The notes under the pieces: model-generated
Database searches by the model: none
What the model was told of the DNA's origin: nothing
The model's input: only the letters and a program-made list of their open reading frames with translations
Position numbers and translations under genes: made by a program
Shown here: piece after piece, positions 19,618-30,205 of the stretch
How positions within the stretch are numbered: position 1 is the first letter of the stretch
Layout: each line of letters starts with the position of its first letter
Origin: Streptomyces dengpaensis
Lineage (GTDB): Bacteria > Actinomycetota > Actinomycetes > Streptomycetales > Streptomycetaceae
DNA: 64,000 bases
Direction of reading: 5' to 3'
Assembly: GCF_002946835.1 (NCBI RefSeq)
Contig: NZ_CP026652.1
Span: 3,410,001 to 3,474,000 of the forward strand

Positions 19618-20502
19618 TCAGCCCGCGAGAAGCTCACGAGCCAGCTTCGCCGTCTCGGTCGGCGTCTTGCCGACCTTGACGCCGGCGGCCTCGAGGGCCT
19701 CCTTCTTCGCGGCGGCCGTACCGGAGGAGCCGGAGACGATGGCGCCGGCGTGGCCCATGGTCTTGCCCTCGGGCGCGGTGAACCCGGCGACGTAGCCGAC
19801 GACCGGCTTCGTCACGTTGGCCTTGATGAAGTCGGCCGCCCGCTCCTCGGCGTCGCCACCGATCTCACCGATCATGACGATCAGGTCGGTGTCGGGGTCG
19901 GCCTCGAACGCGGCGAGCGCGTCGATGTGCGTCGTACCGATGATCGGGTCGCCACCGATGCCGACGGCGGACGAGAAGCCGATGTCACGGAGCTCGTACA
20001 TCATCTGGTACGTCAGCGTGCCGGACTTCGAGACCAGGCCGATGCGGCCCGGCTTCGTGATGTCGCCCGGGATGATGCCGGCGTTCGACTGGCCGGGGCT
20101 GATGAGGCCGGGGCAGTTCGGGCCGATGATCCGGGTCTTGTTGCCCTTCTCCACGGCGTACGCGTAGAACGCGGCGGAGTCGTGGACCGCGATGCCCTCG
20201 GTGATGACGACCGCGAGGGGGATCTCGGCGTCGATCGCCTCGACGACGGCGGCCTTGGCGAAGGCCGGCGGAACGAAGAGGACGGATACGTTCGCGCCCG
20301 TCTTCTCCATCGCCTCGGCGACCGTGCCGAAGACCGGGATCTCGGTGCCGTCGATGTCGACGGAGGTGCCCGCCTTGCGCGGGTTCACGCCACCGACGAT
20401 GTTCGTGCCGTCGCCCAGCATGAGCTTGGTGTGCTTCATGCCCGTGGCACCGGTCATGCCCTGGACGATGACCTTGCTGTCCTTGTTGAGGAAGATAGCC
20501 AT
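19618..20502 (-). CDS. sucD: Succinyl-CoA ligase (ADP-forming) subunit alpha
   Basis: 294 aa from ATG at 20502; the frame extends further upstream but that overlaps sucC. It interconverts succinyl-CoA and succinate with formation of ATP in the TCA cycle. The CoA-binding Rossmann part begins [30 protein letters not shown] and the phosphohistidine loop [13 protein letters not shown] with His251 are intact. Gap to sucC is 22 bp, same strand. Confidence 0.97.
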   Translation of the reverse strand: MAIFLNKDSKVIVQGMTGATGMKHTKLMLGDGTNIVGGVNPRKAGTSVDIDGTEIPVFGTVAEAMEKTGANVSVLFVPPAFAKAAVVEAIDAEIPLAVVITEGIAVHDSAAFYAYAVEKGNKTRIIGPNCPGLISPGQSNAGIIPGDITKPGRIGLVSKSGTLTYQMMYELRDIGFSSAVGIGGDPIIGTTHIDALAAFEADPDTDLIVMIGEIGGDAEERAADFIKANVTKPVVGYVAGFTAPEGKTMGHAGAIVSGSSGTAAAKKEALEAAGVKVGKTPTETAKLARELLAG

Positions 20503-20524
20503 GGCTGTGGTTTTCCCTCGTCCC

Positions 20525-21703
20525 TTACTTGGCCGCGGCCAGCTCGGCGGCCTTGTCGGCCGCGCCGTCCATGGTGTCCACGCGCTGCACGAGCGGGTGA
20601 TTGGCATCCGACAGGATCCTGCGACCCAGCTCGGCGTTGTTGCCGTCCAGACGCACGACCAGCGGCTTGGTGACTTCCTCGCCCCTGTCGGCGAGCATCT
20701 GCAGCGCCTGGACGATGCCGTTGGCGACCTCGTCGCAGGCGGTGATGCCACCGAAGACGTTGACGAAGACGGACTTGACGTCCGGGTCGCCGAGGATGAT
20801 CTCCAGGCCGTTCGCCATGACCGCGGCGGAGGCGCCGCCGCCGATGTCGAGGAAGTTGGCGGGCTTGACGCCACCGTGCGCCTCACCGGCGTACGCGACG
20901 ACGTCCAGGGTGCTCATGACGAGACCCGCGCCGTTGCCGATGATGCCGACCTCGCCGTCGAGCTTGACGTAGTTGAGGTTCTTCTCCTTGGCGGCGGCCT
21001 CCAGCGGGTTGGCCGACGCCTTGTCCTCGAGGGCGGCGTGGTCGGGCTGGCGGAACTCGGCGTTCTCGTCCAGGGAGACCTTGCCGTCGAGGGCCAGGAT
21101 GTCGCCGGAGGTGACCTTGGCGAGCGGGTTGACCTCGACGAGGAGCGCGTCCTCCGCGATGAAGGTCTTCCACAGGGTGACGAGGACGTCGGCGACCTTG
21201 TCGGCGACCTCGGCCGGGAACTGCGCGGCCGCGACGATCTCGCGGGCCTTCTCCGGGGTCACACCCTCGTTGGCGTCGATCGGGGTCTTGGCGACGGCCT
21301 CGGGGCGAGTGGCCGCCACCTCCTCGATCTCCATGCCGCCCTCGACGGAGGCGATGGAGAGGAAGGTGCGGTTGGTGCGGTCGAGGAGGAAGGAGACGTA
21401 GTACTCCTCCAGGATCTCCGGAGCCGTCTCGGCGATCATCACCTTGTGGACCGTGTGGCCCTTGATGTCCATGCCGAGGATGTCCGTCGCGCGGGCGACG
21501 GCCTCGTCCGGGGTGGCGGCGAGCTTCACGCCACCGGCCTTGCCGCGGCCGCCGACCTTCACCTGGGCCTTGACGACGGACTTGCCGCCAAGACGCTCGG
21601 TCGCCTCGCGGGCTGCCTCAGGCGTGTCAATGACTTCACCGGCCAGCACCGGTACACCGTGCTTGGCGAAGAGGTCCCTCGCCTGGTACTCGAACAGGTC
21701 CAC
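20525..21703 (-). CDS. sucC: Succinyl-CoA ligase (ADP-forming) subunit beta
   Basis: 392 aa from GTG at 21703. The ATP-grasp subunit of the enzyme; it begins with the conserved [19 protein letters not shown] and shows [17 protein letters not shown] (nucleotide-binding lysine/glycine loop), EVNPLAKV (metal site) and [18 protein letters not shown] near the C-terminus. Length is normal. It leads the sucC-sucD operon; the promoter should be in 21704-21930. Confidence 0.97.
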   Translation of the reverse strand: MDLFEYQARDLFAKHGVPVLAGEVIDTPEAAREATERLGGKSVVKAQVKVGGRGKAGGVKLAATPDEAVARATDILGMDIKGHTVHKVMIAETAPEILEEYYVSFLLDRTNRTFLSIASVEGGMEIEEVAATRPEAVAKTPIDANEGVTPEKAREIVAAAQFPAEVADKVADVLVTLWKTFIAEDALLVEVNPLAKVTSGDILALDGKVSLDENAEFRQPDHAALEDKASANPLEAAAKEKNLNYVKLDGEVGIIGNGAGLVMSTLDVVAYAGEAHGGVKPANFLDIGGGASAAVMANGLEIILGDPDVKSVFVNVFGGITACDEVANGIVQALQMLADRGEEVTKPLVVRLDGNNAELGRRILSDANHPLVQRVDTMDGAADKAAELAAAK

Positions 21704-21936
21704 GCGCGTCCGTCCCTATCAGTGAGCTAGCGGTTCGTTGGATGCGTGGGCGTGCCGCGAAGGGCAACGTGACGTCCGCTGTCACAAGGGTGGCGCACAC
21801 GGTGTCCGAGCGCGCGGCATGTCCGTCTCGCAGGTTATCGCCGTCGCCGGTAGGTCCATAAATCGCAGATCACACCTGAGCGGTGATACCTGTCACAGCC
21901 CTGGTCGAGGCAGGGGCCGGGGCAGGGGCCGGGGCA
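21704..21936 (-). other. sucC upstream region with short repeats
   Basis: No gene seen. It should contain the sucCD promoter. At 21910-21940 a GGCAGGGGCCGG word is repeated in tandem (12-bp unit, about 2.5 copies) just before the terminator hairpins of the next operon. Confidence 0.5.
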
Positions 21937-22034
21937 GGGCCTCACCGGGCTGGGGTTTGCCCGGTGAGGCCCCTTGAACGGCCCCGTAGGGGCTCAGGAC
22001 GGGTGGTCCCCACCCCAATGGGGACCACCCGTCC
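21937..22034 (-). terminator. Two successive perfect hairpins after the repeat-protein gene
   Basis: GGGCCTCACCGGGC (21937-21950) pairs exactly with 21959-21972; GGACGGGTGGTCCCC (21997-22011) pairs exactly with 22020-22034. They lie 130-230 bp past the stop of the gene at 22164 and before the sucC promoter, insulating the two transcription units. Confidence 0.85.
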
Positions 22035-22163
22035 TACCCGCGAGGTTCCGGTCGGACGGACCGACGGCTTTCGGCCGTCCGGGGCCGTGACCCTGCGGAG
22101 TCGGTCATCGCCGCAGCAGAGCGGGGCGTACGGCGGTTACGGCGAGGGACGGCGCGAGTCGCC

Positions 22164-23789
22164 TCAGACGCCGTACGTTCCGTACGTTCCGTACGCACCG
22201 TGCGTGCCGGTCTGGGCGGCACCGTGCAGGTAGCCCGGCGTGACCGACTCGGCCACGCCCTGGACGCCGCTGACGGCGTTGCCCGCGAGGGGGCCGCCGG
22301 CTGCCTCGACGGTTCCGGTCAGGTCCTGCGCGAACGAGCCGGCCTGCCCGGCGACACCGCCCGCGAACGGGTCGACCTCGCCGACCACACTGCCGACGAA
22401 GGGCCGCACGTCGCCCGCGACGCCGTACGCGAGCGTCGTGGCGCTGCCCGCGACACCGTCCACGACGGGCTGCACCAGGTCGACGACCGGCTGCACCGCG
22501 CCGACCACACCCGCGGCGAACGGCTGCACGTCCTCGGTGACGACACCCTGCGCGAACGGAGCGACCTGGCCGGTCACGCCGTACGCGAGCGTCCCCGCGT
22601 CGCCCTCGACGCCGCCAGCGAAGGGCCGCACCTCGCCGCCGACGCCGTACGCCAGCGCGCCCGCGTCCCCGACGGCCTGACCGGCGACCGGGACGACACC
22701 GTGCACGGCGGTCGCGGCGACGGGCGGCAGGACGGCTGCGGCGGTGTCGCCGACGAGCTGACCGGCGACACCACCGGCGAGCGGCTGTACGTCACCGACG
22801 GCGCCGTACGCCAGCGTGCTCGCGTCGCCCGTGACACCGTGCGCCAAGGTGGTCGTGCCGCCCGTGACGCCGTATCCCAGCGTCGTCGCGTCGGTGGTGG
22901 CGCCGTTCACCAGCGCGGCCGCCTGGTCGGCGACGCCCTGCGCCAAGGTCGTCGCGTCACCGGTCACGCCGTACGCCGCCGCGGACGCGTTGCCCGCGGC
23001 GCCGTACGCCAGCGGTGTCACGTTCCCGACGGCGTGGTCCGCGACCGGGGTGACGCCCTGTAGGGCGGTGCCGACTACGGGCGGCAGGGCCGCGGCCGCG
23101 GTCTCGTCGACGACCGGGACCGCGATGCCGGTGGCGGTGCCAACGGCGCCCTGAACCTGGGCGGGCGCGCCCGCGACGGACCGCTGGGCGCCGGCGAGCT
23201 CGCTCTGCGCCCCGGCGAGGGCCTTCTCCAGCTCGGGCGCGAAGGCAGCGAGCGGGCCGAAGAGGTAGTCGACCTCGTCCTGCGGGGCGCTGACGTCGGC
23301 GACCGTCTCCTGGGCCTCGCCGGTGGTGCGCTCGGCAGTGGCAGTGGCAGCGGCAGTGGCGGCGGCCTTGGTCCGCGCGAGGTCGGTGGCGGAGGGGACC
23401 TCGGCGTCGACGTAGCGACGGGCGGCGTCGGCGGCGTCAGCGGCGTCCGCGACCGCGGTCTTCGTGGCCGCGGTCTTCGTGGCCGCGGTCTTCGTGGCCG
23501 CGGTCTTCGTGGCCGCGGTCTTCGTGGCCGCGGTCTTCGTGGCCGCGGTCTTCGTGGCCGCGGTCTTCGTGGCCGCGGTCTTCTGGGCGGCGGTGTTTGT
23601 GACGGTCGAGGTCACGTCGTCGACGGTGTCGGTGACCGAGCCGACCGTGTCCATGGCGTCAGCGGTCACATCGGGCACGGACACGGACGCGGCGGGCAGC
23701 TCGTCCGCGCTGGCGGCGGTGGAGCCGAGCGCCCACGCGCCGGTGACACCGGCGGCTATGACGATGGAACGGCGAATGTTCTTGTTCAT
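22164..23789 (-). CDS. Exported repeat-rich protein with (AATKT)n tract
   Basis: 541 aa. Start ATG at 23789 ([15 protein letters not shown]). A clear signal peptide ends at STAASA-DE (about residue 28). Residues about 70-112 are eight exact copies of AATKT encoded by a 15-bp tandem repeat. The rest is built of degenerate repeats around [27 protein letters not shown] and VAPFAQGV, often with VLPPV-x-TAVQGV-type spacers; it has almost no charged residues and no cysteine. The composition suggests an extracellular fibrous or wall-associated structural protein; no catalytic motif is visible. It precedes another exported low-complexity protein on the same strand (gap 138 bp). Confidence 0.75.
   Translation of the reverse strand: MNKNIRRSIVIAAGVTGAWALGSTAASADELPAASVSVPDVTADAMDTVGSVTDTVDDVTSTVTNTAAQKTAATKTAATKTAATKTAATKTAATKTAATKTAATKTAATKTAVADAADAADAARRYVDAEVPSATDLARTKAAATAAATATAERTTGEAQETVADVSAPQDEVDYLFGPLAAFAPELEKALAGAQSELAGAQRSVAGAPAQVQGAVGTATGIAVPVVDETAAAALPPVVGTALQGVTPVADHAVGNVTPLAYGAAGNASAAAYGVTGDATTLAQGVADQAAALVNGATTDATTLGYGVTGGTTTLAHGVTGDASTLAYGAVGDVQPLAGGVAGQLVGDTAAAVLPPVAATAVHGVVPVAGQAVGDAGALAYGVGGEVRPFAGGVEGDAGTLAYGVTGQVAPFAQGVVTEDVQPFAAGVVGAVQPVVDLVQPVVDGVAGSATTLAYGVAGDVRPFVGSVVGEVDPFAGGVAGQAGSFAQDLTGTVEAAGGPLAGNAVSGVQGVAESVTPGYLHGAAQTGTHGAYGTYGTYGV
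23461..23580 (-). repeat. Eight perfect 15-bp tandem repeats inside the coding sequence
   Basis: TTCGTGGCCGCGGTC repeats without a mismatch from 23461 to 23580, with degenerate copies on both sides. The unit is a multiple of three, so copy-number change would alter protein length without shifting the frame. Confidence 0.97.
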
Positions 23790-23927
23790 GCGTACGTCAG
23801 ATCCTTCGGGATTCCGAGAGTTCGGGACATTCCGGGGCTTCCGTCCGGGAATCGGAGGGGGGTCCGGACGGCGGGCAGACCTGCTCCGCCCCCGCGCGGC
23901 AGGTCCTACAGCGGGGGAAGGGCTGCC

Positions 23928-24860
23928 CTAGCCGGGGAAAACGGGAATGTCCCGGTACCTGTCCCGGGTCTCGGCCGCGGTCACGCCCGCGGAAGCACCG
24001 GGCACGAGCCGCAGCGGCGCCCGGTGGTTCGGAGTGACGGCATGCGGATCGCCGTACCGCGGCCCGCCGTTGTCGACCGCGGACCGGTTGCCCAGCGCGC
24101 CGGTCGGGTCACCCGGGGGTGCCTGGTGCGCGGGGGCGTGTCCCGCTCGTACGCCATCGCGGTGGCGGTGCACGCCGGCGAGGCCGCCGTCAACGACAAC
24201 ACCTGGGCCGTACACGGACGTCGCCGTCCCGTCGGCCTCCTGCGGCCCGGCAGGGTGCCCGATCCTCGCGCCCTGCCGCTCCACCGCCCCGCCCGACTGC
24301 TGCGGAGCTGACCCCGCGGGCGGCGTCTGACCACCGACGCCCGGGAGTGCGGGCAAACCGGGAGCAGAGGGGATTGAGGGCAGGGACGGCAGCGCCTTCG
24401 GCGGGGCGTCGGCCAGCCCGCCAGTGACCGTCTCCACCAGATCGCCGATCGGCCGTACGGCGTCGTCGGCGGCTGGCGGGACGACCCTGTCAGCGACCGG
24501 CCGGACCACGTGCCGGACGGTGTCGGTGACGTCCGTGATGGCCGGGACGGTCGCGGCTGTGGTGACGCTCGTCGACGGGATCGGCCCGGCCTCCGGCGCT
24601 GAAGTGCCCTGCCGCACAGGAAGCTTCGCGGGAGGCTCGGCGGCGGAGGGCTTCGCGGGAGCCTCCACCGTCCGGTGAGCCGACCCGCCCGCCAGGCCCT
24701 CGGACGTCCGCTGGACGGCCGACTCGACGGCCCGCGTCGGCGTCGTGGGCACCACCCCGTCGGCCGCGTGCGCCCGCTCCCCGCAAAGGAACCCAAGTGC
24801 GAACAACCCGCCCACCAGCAGCACCACTTGCAGCGCACGTCGTCCGGCCGCCGTACGCAT
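23928..24860 (-). CDS. Exported Pro/Ala-rich protein of unknown function
   Basis: 310 aa if the ATG at 24860 is used; the frame is open to an ATG at 24962 and no candidate has a good ribosome site, so the start is uncertain. MRTAAGRRALQVVLLVGGLFALGF reads as a signal peptide or anchor ending near GERAHA-AD. Coiled or amphipathic segments (VTDTVRHVVRPVADRVV, AVRPIGDLVETVTGGL) are followed by a Pro-rich region (KALPSLPSIPSAPGLPALPG) and a polar tail with HRDGVRAGHAPAHQAPPG. It is similar in style to its exported neighbour at 22164 and probably belongs to the same surface-related locus. I do not recognise a named family. Confidence 0.65.
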   Translation of the reverse strand: MRTAAGRRALQVVLLVGGLFALGFLCGERAHAADGVVPTTPTRAVESAVQRTSEGLAGGSAHRTVEAPAKPSAAEPPAKLPVRQGTSAPEAGPIPSTSVTTAATVPAITDVTDTVRHVVRPVADRVVPPAADDAVRPIGDLVETVTGGLADAPPKALPSLPSIPSAPGLPALPGVGGQTPPAGSAPQQSGGAVERQGARIGHPAGPQEADGTATSVYGPGVVVDGGLAGVHRHRDGVRAGHAPAHQAPPGDPTGALGNRSAVDNGGPRYGDPHAVTPNHRAPLRLVPGASAGVTAAETRDRYRDIPVFPG

Positions 24861-25072
24861 CACGCGCAGAGCGGCAGCGGGCAACGCTGCTGACAGGGTC
24901 AAGACGGGGAGGGTCCTCCCGGGCGAAGGCAAGTGACGGCTCTCGAAAGCACTCGAAGGCACATTGAGGGCTCTGAAGGCTCTGAGGCCGCCTCGATCCT
25001 CGCACGAGACTCCCGAGGTTGCGCAAGTCCCCTGTTACCGATGGGTATTCATGTCCGGATTCTCCTTCCTGC

Positions 25073-26491
25073 TCACCTGGTGTCCGGGATCGGCAGTGGA
25101 CGTTTCTCGATCGCCGCCGCCATCACCTCGGGAAACAGATCGGGCGTGCAGGCGAATGCCGGCGCGTCCAGGGCCGCGAGCGCCGCCGCGTGCTCACGGT
25201 CGTAGGCGGGCGCCCCCTCGTCGGACAGCGCGAGCAGCGTCACGAACTGCACCCCCGACGCCTTCATCGCCGCCACCCGCTTCAGCATCTCGTTGCGTAT
25301 CCCCCCTTCATAGAGGTCGCTGATGAGCACGACCACCGTGTCGGCGGGCCGGGTGATCTGCGACTGGCAGTACGCGAGCGCTCTGTTGATGTCGGTGCCG
25401 CCGCCGAGCTGGGTGCCGAAGAGGACGTCGACCGGATCGTCGAGCTGGTCGGTGAGGTCGACCACGGCCGTGTCGAAGACGACGAGCCGGGTGGAGATGG
25501 ACCGCATCGACGCGAGGACGGCGCCGAACACGGACGCGTAGACGACGGACGCCGCCATCGACCCCGACTGGTCGATGCAGAGGATGACCTCCTTCTTCAC
25601 GGACTGCGAGGCGCGGCCGTAGCCGATCAGCCGCTCGGGCACGATCGTGCGGTACTCGGGCAGGTAGTGCTTCAGGTTCGCCGCGATCGTGCGGTTCCAG
25701 TCGATGTCGTGGTGGCGGGGCCTGCTGACACGGGCACTGCGGTCGAGGGCTCCGGTGAGCGTGGCCCGCGTGCGGGTGGCGAGCCGCTTCTCCAGATCCT
25801 CGACCACCTTGCGCACGACGGCTCGCGCGGTCTCCTTGGTCGTCTCCGGCATGGCCTTGTTGAGGGAGAGGAGGGTGCCCACCAGGTGCACGTCCGCCTC
25901 CACGGCTTCCAGCATCTCGGGCTCCAGCAGGAGGGTGGACAGCCCGAGCCGGTCGATGGCGTCGCGCTGCATGACCTGGACGACGGACGACGGGAAGTAC
26001 GTCCGGATGTCCCCCAGCCAGCGCGCGACCGACGGCGCCGACGCCCCGAGCCCCGCCGAACGGTCCCGCCCCGACTGCGCCTTGCTCCCCTTCCCGTACA
26101 GCGCGGTGAGCGCCCCGTCCATCGCGGCGTCCTGCCCGGCGAGCTCACATCCGGTCCCGTCCGCCTCGTCCCCACCGAGCACAAGCCGCCAGCGGCGAAG
26201 CCGCTCGTTGCCCGCGTCGACGGCGCCCGTCGTGGCAGTTGCTTCGACCACGCCCGTCGTGCCGGTTGCTCCGGCCGTTTCCGTCGCGCCAGCCGTGCCT
26301 GTCCTGCCTGTCCTGCCAGCCCTTACGGCTGTTCTCATCGCGCCTGCCGCTCCCGTTCCGGCTGTGCCGGTCCCGTCGACCGCCCCGGCCGCATCGGTCG
26401 CATCGGTTACGCCGGCCCCACTCCCTGTCGCGCCTGCGCCGGTCGCCGCCGTCATGGCGCCCTCGGGGGTCGCATTCGCCGGTACGGTCAT
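25073..26491 (-). CDS. vWA domain protein of the MoxR/SWIM module
   Basis: 472 aa; ATG at 26491 with GGAGGC 6 nt upstream and ATGA overlap with the DUF5682 stop. Residues 1-95 are Ala/Thr/Gly-rich low complexity. The C-terminal vWA domain has an intact metal site: D307-Q-S309-G-S311 (CIDQSGSM), the threonine in GGGTDINRAL and the aspartate in VLISDLYEGG. A helical part (150-290, with SVARWLGDIRTYFPSSVVQVMQRDA) precedes it. The protein resembles YehP-type vWA proteins that partner MoxR ATPases. It is the last gene of a three-gene coupled operon (MoxR, DUF5682, vWA). Confidence 0.87.
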   Translation of the reverse strand: MTVPANATPEGAMTAATGAGATGSGAGVTDATDAAGAVDGTGTAGTGAAGAMRTAVRAGRTGRTGTAGATETAGATGTTGVVEATATTGAVDAGNERLRRWRLVLGGDEADGTGCELAGQDAAMDGALTALYGKGSKAQSGRDRSAGLGASAPSVARWLGDIRTYFPSSVVQVMQRDAIDRLGLSTLLLEPEMLEAVEADVHLVGTLLSLNKAMPETTKETARAVVRKVVEDLEKRLATRTRATLTGALDRSARVSRPRHHDIDWNRTIAANLKHYLPEYRTIVPERLIGYGRASQSVKKEVILCIDQSGSMAASVVYASVFGAVLASMRSISTRLVVFDTAVVDLTDQLDDPVDVLFGTQLGGGTDINRALAYCQSQITRPADTVVVLISDLYEGGIRNEMLKRVAAMKASGVQFVTLLALSDEGAPAYDREHAAALAALDAPAFACTPDLFPEVMAAAIEKRPLPIPDTR

Positions 26492-28953
26492 CGGGCCGCC
26501 TCCACAAGGTTGTCGTCGTCGGACTCGTCCAGCCCCAGCAGCAGGCTCAGCACCGGCAGTACGGCATCCGCGCGCTCGAGGTCGAGGTCGGGCGCGAACC
26601 CGGGCATCCCGGAGGTGGCAACCGCCCGGCTCCCCCGCGCTCCCGGCCCACGCCGGACCAGCTCGCCCAACGTCCTGCGCACCCCGGCCTCGTATGCCGA
26701 GAACGTCCGCCGCAGCAACGGCAGTACATCGGTGAACGCCTCCGCCGGCACGCCCGCCAGCCACGCGTCCACCATCCCGAGCAGCCGCTCGTCGTGCACG
26801 AGCAGCATCCCTCCGCCGGAGCCGCCCCCGACGAAGCCCTCGATCCACGCGGCCGCGTCCCCGGGTGCCGTCCCCGGCGACAGCACGAGCCCCATGAGTC
26901 GCGCGGCCTCGTCCTGCGCCAACTCGCCCTCATCGAGCAGCAGTCGCACCGCCCGCCCGCGGATCACCCCGGGGACGGTGTCCCGCCCGGCCAGCACCCG
27001 GAGCGCGGAGTGCCAGCGACCGCGTATGCCCGCCGAGGGCGGTGGGCCGTCAGGCGACACCGTGCCCGTCTCCCCCAGCAACCCCACCGCGCCGTGCACC
27101 GCGTCCACATGGCGTCGCATGTCCTCGGCGGCCTCGGCGTCGAGGGCCGCGCAGGCCGGTGGGAGGCCGACGAAGACGCGCTCGGCGAGACCGGCCGCGA
27201 CATCGGTGAGGGCGTGGGTGTCCGTGCCGCGCACATCGCCGTAGCGCAGGGAGCGGACCAGGGCGGGCAGAGCCTGGGCGAGGTGACCGACGTCCGCGTC
27301 GAGGGCGGCCCGGTCGGCGAGGACCCGCATCACCACGGGCAGCGCGTCCGGGAGTTCGGCCAGGAGGCAGCGCTCAGCGAGTGCCGTGACATCCGCCAGC
27401 GAGGGTGCGGCGACGGCGTCCGCCTCGGCCTTGGCCGTCGCCGCGGCCAGGACCGTCGTGCCCCATACGCCGGCCTCGGCGACCCGCACCGACAGCTCCG
27501 GCTCCCAGCGCAGCCACCAGGTCTCCCGGAAGGTGCCCGTGCTGCCGCGCGAGGCGGTGGGCTCGCCCCACTCCACGCTGAGGAGCCGCAGCCGGTGCAG
27601 CAGCCTGCTGCGCTCGGCGTCGGTCTCCTTGCGCAGGTCGAGCTCCAACTCCCGCTCCAACGCCTCCGGTTTGAGCCGCAGCCGCCGCTGGAGCCGTGCG
27701 AGATCGCGCTGCAAGGGCACCGCGGGGGCGGACTCCGGTACCTCCCCCAGCACGTCCCCGACCACGAGCTGGTCCCGCACGAGCGACAGCGGCACGTCCG
27801 AGCCCTCGCACATCACGGCCCGTACGGCGTCGGTGGTCTCGGTCAGTCCCGGCAGCGGGCGGCCGCGCATCGCGGCGAGCGTGTCGGCCAGTCGCACCGC
27901 CTCGATGACGTGGGCCGACGAAACGCTCCGGTCCTCGTCGCGCAGCAGGCGGGCCACCTTGGTCATCCACCGCTCGATCGGGCGGTCGGGGGCGCCGAAC
28001 AGATGCCCGTACCAACCCGGCGAGTCGATGCCCGCGCCGTACCCACTGACCCGCGCCAGTCGGCGGTGCGTCCACGGGACCCACGTCAGGTCGGCCTTCG
28101 CCTTGGGCAGCCCCTTGAGCAGCGCCCGGTCGGCACCGACCGTGCTCTTCTGCCGCAGCGCGGGCACGTGCCAGGCCCCGCACACCACGGCCACGTCGTC
28201 CCCGAACTCCCGCTGCGCCGCCCGCACCTGGAGCCGCATATACGCTTCCCGCACCAGGTCGCGGTCGTGTCCCCAGGCCCCGAACGCCTCCCGCAGCGCC
28301 CCCATCGCCTCCTCCAGCACGGCGAACGGCGCGAACGGATCGGCCCCGACCCCCGCCCCGCCCCGGTGCTCGACCACGTCCTCCCACCAGCGCTCGGGGT
28401 CGTCGTAACCGGCCGTCTCGGCGAGCACGCCGAGGGGGTCGATCCGCACGGCGTGCGAAGGTGACTCGCTGTCTCCCGAAAGGTCCTCCGCCCCTTCCTC
28501 CGAGCGGTCGGAGGGCCGGTCCTCCCACGGGTCCCCCGAGAGGGACTCCTCCCTCCCCCACGCCAGGGTGTGGGTCGCGGGAAGGTCGATGAAGCGGGCC
28601 GGGACTCCGTGGTCCAGGGCCCACCGGATCGCCACCCATTCGGGTGAGAACTCGGCCAGCGGCCAGAAGGCCGAGCGGCCGGGCTCGTCCACGACATGGG
28701 CGAGGAGCGCGACCGGGGGCCGCATCTCCTTGTCGGCGGCGAGCGGGATGAGGGCGTCCGCCTCCGGGGGCCCCTCGATCAGCACGACCCGGGGAGCCGC
28801 CGCCCGCAACGCGGCCCGCACGGCCCGCGCGGACCCCGGCCCGTGATGCCGTACGCCGAGCAGCAGCGGTCCGCTGCCCCGCACGAGCACCTCGCCCTCC
28901 GGTACACCGGACATGCTTTCCCCTTCCTCCGCCCCCGTCTGGGCTCCGCTCAT
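26488..28953 (-). CDS. DUF5682 family protein
   Basis: 821 aa from ATG at 28953, overlapping the MoxR stop (ATGA). The N-terminal region begins with LLGVRHHGPGSARAVRAAL and VVLIEGPPEADALIPL, a signature of DUF5682, and later has VVCGAWHVPAL and VPWTHRRLARVSGYGAGIDSPGW (cut here into two words: VPWTHRRLAR and GYGAGIDSPGW). The HHGPGS and GAWH histidines recall the TraB/ChaN-type fold in which such residues line a pocket, but no catalysis is shown. The C-terminal half is a long helical region. In E. coli a comparable large protein is encoded between MoxR-like yehL and vWA yehP; the similarity is recalled from family knowledge. It is co-translated with MoxR and vWA proteins and is probably a core part of the complex. 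Confidence 0.82.
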   Translation of the reverse strand: MSGAQTGAEEGESMSGVPEGEVLVRGSGPLLLGVRHHGPGSARAVRAALRAAAPRVVLIEGPPEADALIPLAADKEMRPPVALLAHVVDEPGRSAFWPLAEFSPEWVAIRWALDHGVPARFIDLPATHTLAWGREESLSGDPWEDRPSDRSEEGAEDLSGDSESPSHAVRIDPLGVLAETAGYDDPERWWEDVVEHRGGAGVGADPFAPFAVLEEAMGALREAFGAWGHDRDLVREAYMRLQVRAAQREFGDDVAVVCGAWHVPALRQKSTVGADRALLKGLPKAKADLTWVPWTHRRLARVSGYGAGIDSPGWYGHLFGAPDRPIERWMTKVARLLRDEDRSVSSAHVIEAVRLADTLAAMRGRPLPGLTETTDAVRAVMCEGSDVPLSLVRDQLVVGDVLGEVPESAPAVPLQRDLARLQRRLRLKPEALERELELDLRKETDAERSRLLHRLRLLSVEWGEPTASRGSTGTFRETWWLRWEPELSVRVAEAGVWGTTVLAAATAKAEADAVAAPSLADVTALAERCLLAELPDALPVVMRVLADRAALDADVGHLAQALPALVRSLRYGDVRGTDTHALTDVAAGLAERVFVGLPPACAALDAEAAEDMRRHVDAVHGAVGLLGETGTVSPDGPPPSAGIRGRWHSALRVLAGRDTVPGVIRGRAVRLLLDEGELAQDEAARLMGLVLSPGTAPGDAAAWIEGFVGGGSGGGMLLVHDERLLGMVDAWLAGVPAEAFTDVLPLLRRTFSAYEAGVRRTLGELVRRGPGARGSRAVATSGMPGFAPDLDLERADAVLPVLSLLLGLDESDDDNLVEAAR

Positions 28954-30152
28954 GCGCTCACCTCCCGGCAGGCCCGGTAGAAGTCCTTCCAGCCGTCCCG
29001 CTCGCGGACGACCGCTTCCAGGTACTCCTGCCAGATGACGCGGTCGGCCGCCGGGTCGCGGACGACGGCGCCGAGGATGCCGGCGGCGACATCGCTCGCC
29101 CGCAGGACGCCGTCGCCGAAGTGGGCGGCCAGCGCGAGGCCGTTGGTGACGACGGAGATCGCCTCGGCGGTGGAGAGCGTGCCGCTGGGCGACTTCAGCT
29201 TCGTACGCCCGTCGGCCGTGATCCCGTCGCGCAGCTCGCGGAAGACCGTGACGACGCGGTGGATCTCGTCGATGCCGTCCGGCACGGCGGGCAGGTCGAG
29301 GGAGCGGCCGATCTGGTCGACGCGGCGCGAGACGATGTCGACCTCGGCGTCCGCGCTCTCCGGCAGCGGCAGCACCACCGTGTTGAAGCGGCGGCGCAGG
29401 GCGCTCGACAGATCGTTGACCCCGCGGTCGCGGTCGTTGGCCGTGGCGATCAGGTTGAAGCCGCGGACGGCCTGCACCTCCTGCCCCAACTCCGGTATCG
29501 GCAGGGTCTTTTCGGACAGGATCGTGATCAGCGCGTCCTGCACGTCGGCCGGGATGCGGGTCAGCTCCTCGACGCGGGCCGTCATGCCCTCGGCCATGGC
29601 CCGCATGACGGGGCTGGGCACGATCGCGTCCCGGCTGGGGCCGTGCGCTAGCAGCTGCGCGTAGTTCCAGCCGTAGCGGATCGCCTCCTCCGGCGTCCCG
29701 GCCGTGCCCTGCACGAGCAGGGTCGAGTCGCCGCTGACGGCCGCGGCCAGGTGCTCGGACACCCAGGTCTTCGCGGTGCCGGGCACGCCGAGCAGGAGCA
29801 GCGCCCGGTCGGTGGCGAGCGTGGTGACGGCGACCTCGACGATGCGGCGCGGTCCCACGTACTTGGGCGTGATGACAGTGCCGTCCGGCAGGGTGCCACC
29901 CAGCAGATACGTCGCGACGGCCCACGGCGACAGCCGCCAGCGGGCCGGGCGAGGCCGGTCGTCCTGCGCGGCGAGCGCGGCGAGTTCGGCAGCGAAGGCG
30001 TCTTCGGCGTGTGGCCGCAGTGCCTCGCCCGCTCCTTCCGCGGGCACGCCCGCACGCGCGCCCGCGGATGCCCCGGCGCGCTCTCCCGCAGGTGCCCCCG
30101 CGCTCTCTCCTGCGGGCGCGTCGACGGACGTCGGTTCAACGGACACGGACAT
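28950..30152 (-). CDS. MoxR-type AAA+ ATPase of the SWIM/DUF5682 module
   Basis: 400 aa; ATG at 30152 with GGAGGGGGACC upstream. A disordered N-terminus carries repeats of AGAPAGERAGASAG. Walker A is GVPGTAKT at 122-129; the Walker B region reads ARVEELTRIPADVQDALITILSE; sensor 1 is NLIATANDRDRGVNDLSSALRRRF with the arginine finger cluster. It belongs to the YehL-like group of MoxR ATPases (a different branch from the VMAP ATPase at 2425). First gene of the left arm of the divergent module; the shared control region with the SWIM gene lies at 30153-30285. Confidence 0.9.
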   Translation of the reverse strand: MSVSVEPTSVDAPAGESAGAPAGERAGASAGARAGVPAEGAGEALRPHAEDAFAAELAALAAQDDRPRPARWRLSPWAVATYLLGGTLPDGTVITPKYVGPRRIVEVAVTTLATDRALLLLGVPGTAKTWVSEHLAAAVSGDSTLLVQGTAGTPEEAIRYGWNYAQLLAHGPSRDAIVPSPVMRAMAEGMTARVEELTRIPADVQDALITILSEKTLPIPELGQEVQAVRGFNLIATANDRDRGVNDLSSALRRRFNTVVLPLPESADAEVDIVSRRVDQIGRSLDLPAVPDGIDEIHRVVTVFRELRDGITADGRTKLKSPSGTLSTAEAISVVTNGLALAAHFGDGVLRASDVAAGILGAVVRDPAADRVIWQEYLEAVVRERDGWKDFYRACREVSA

Positions 30153-30205
30153 GGCTCGGTCCCCCTCCAGCTCGGCCGGTTCGGATCTGGTTCCACCGTG
30201 CACCA

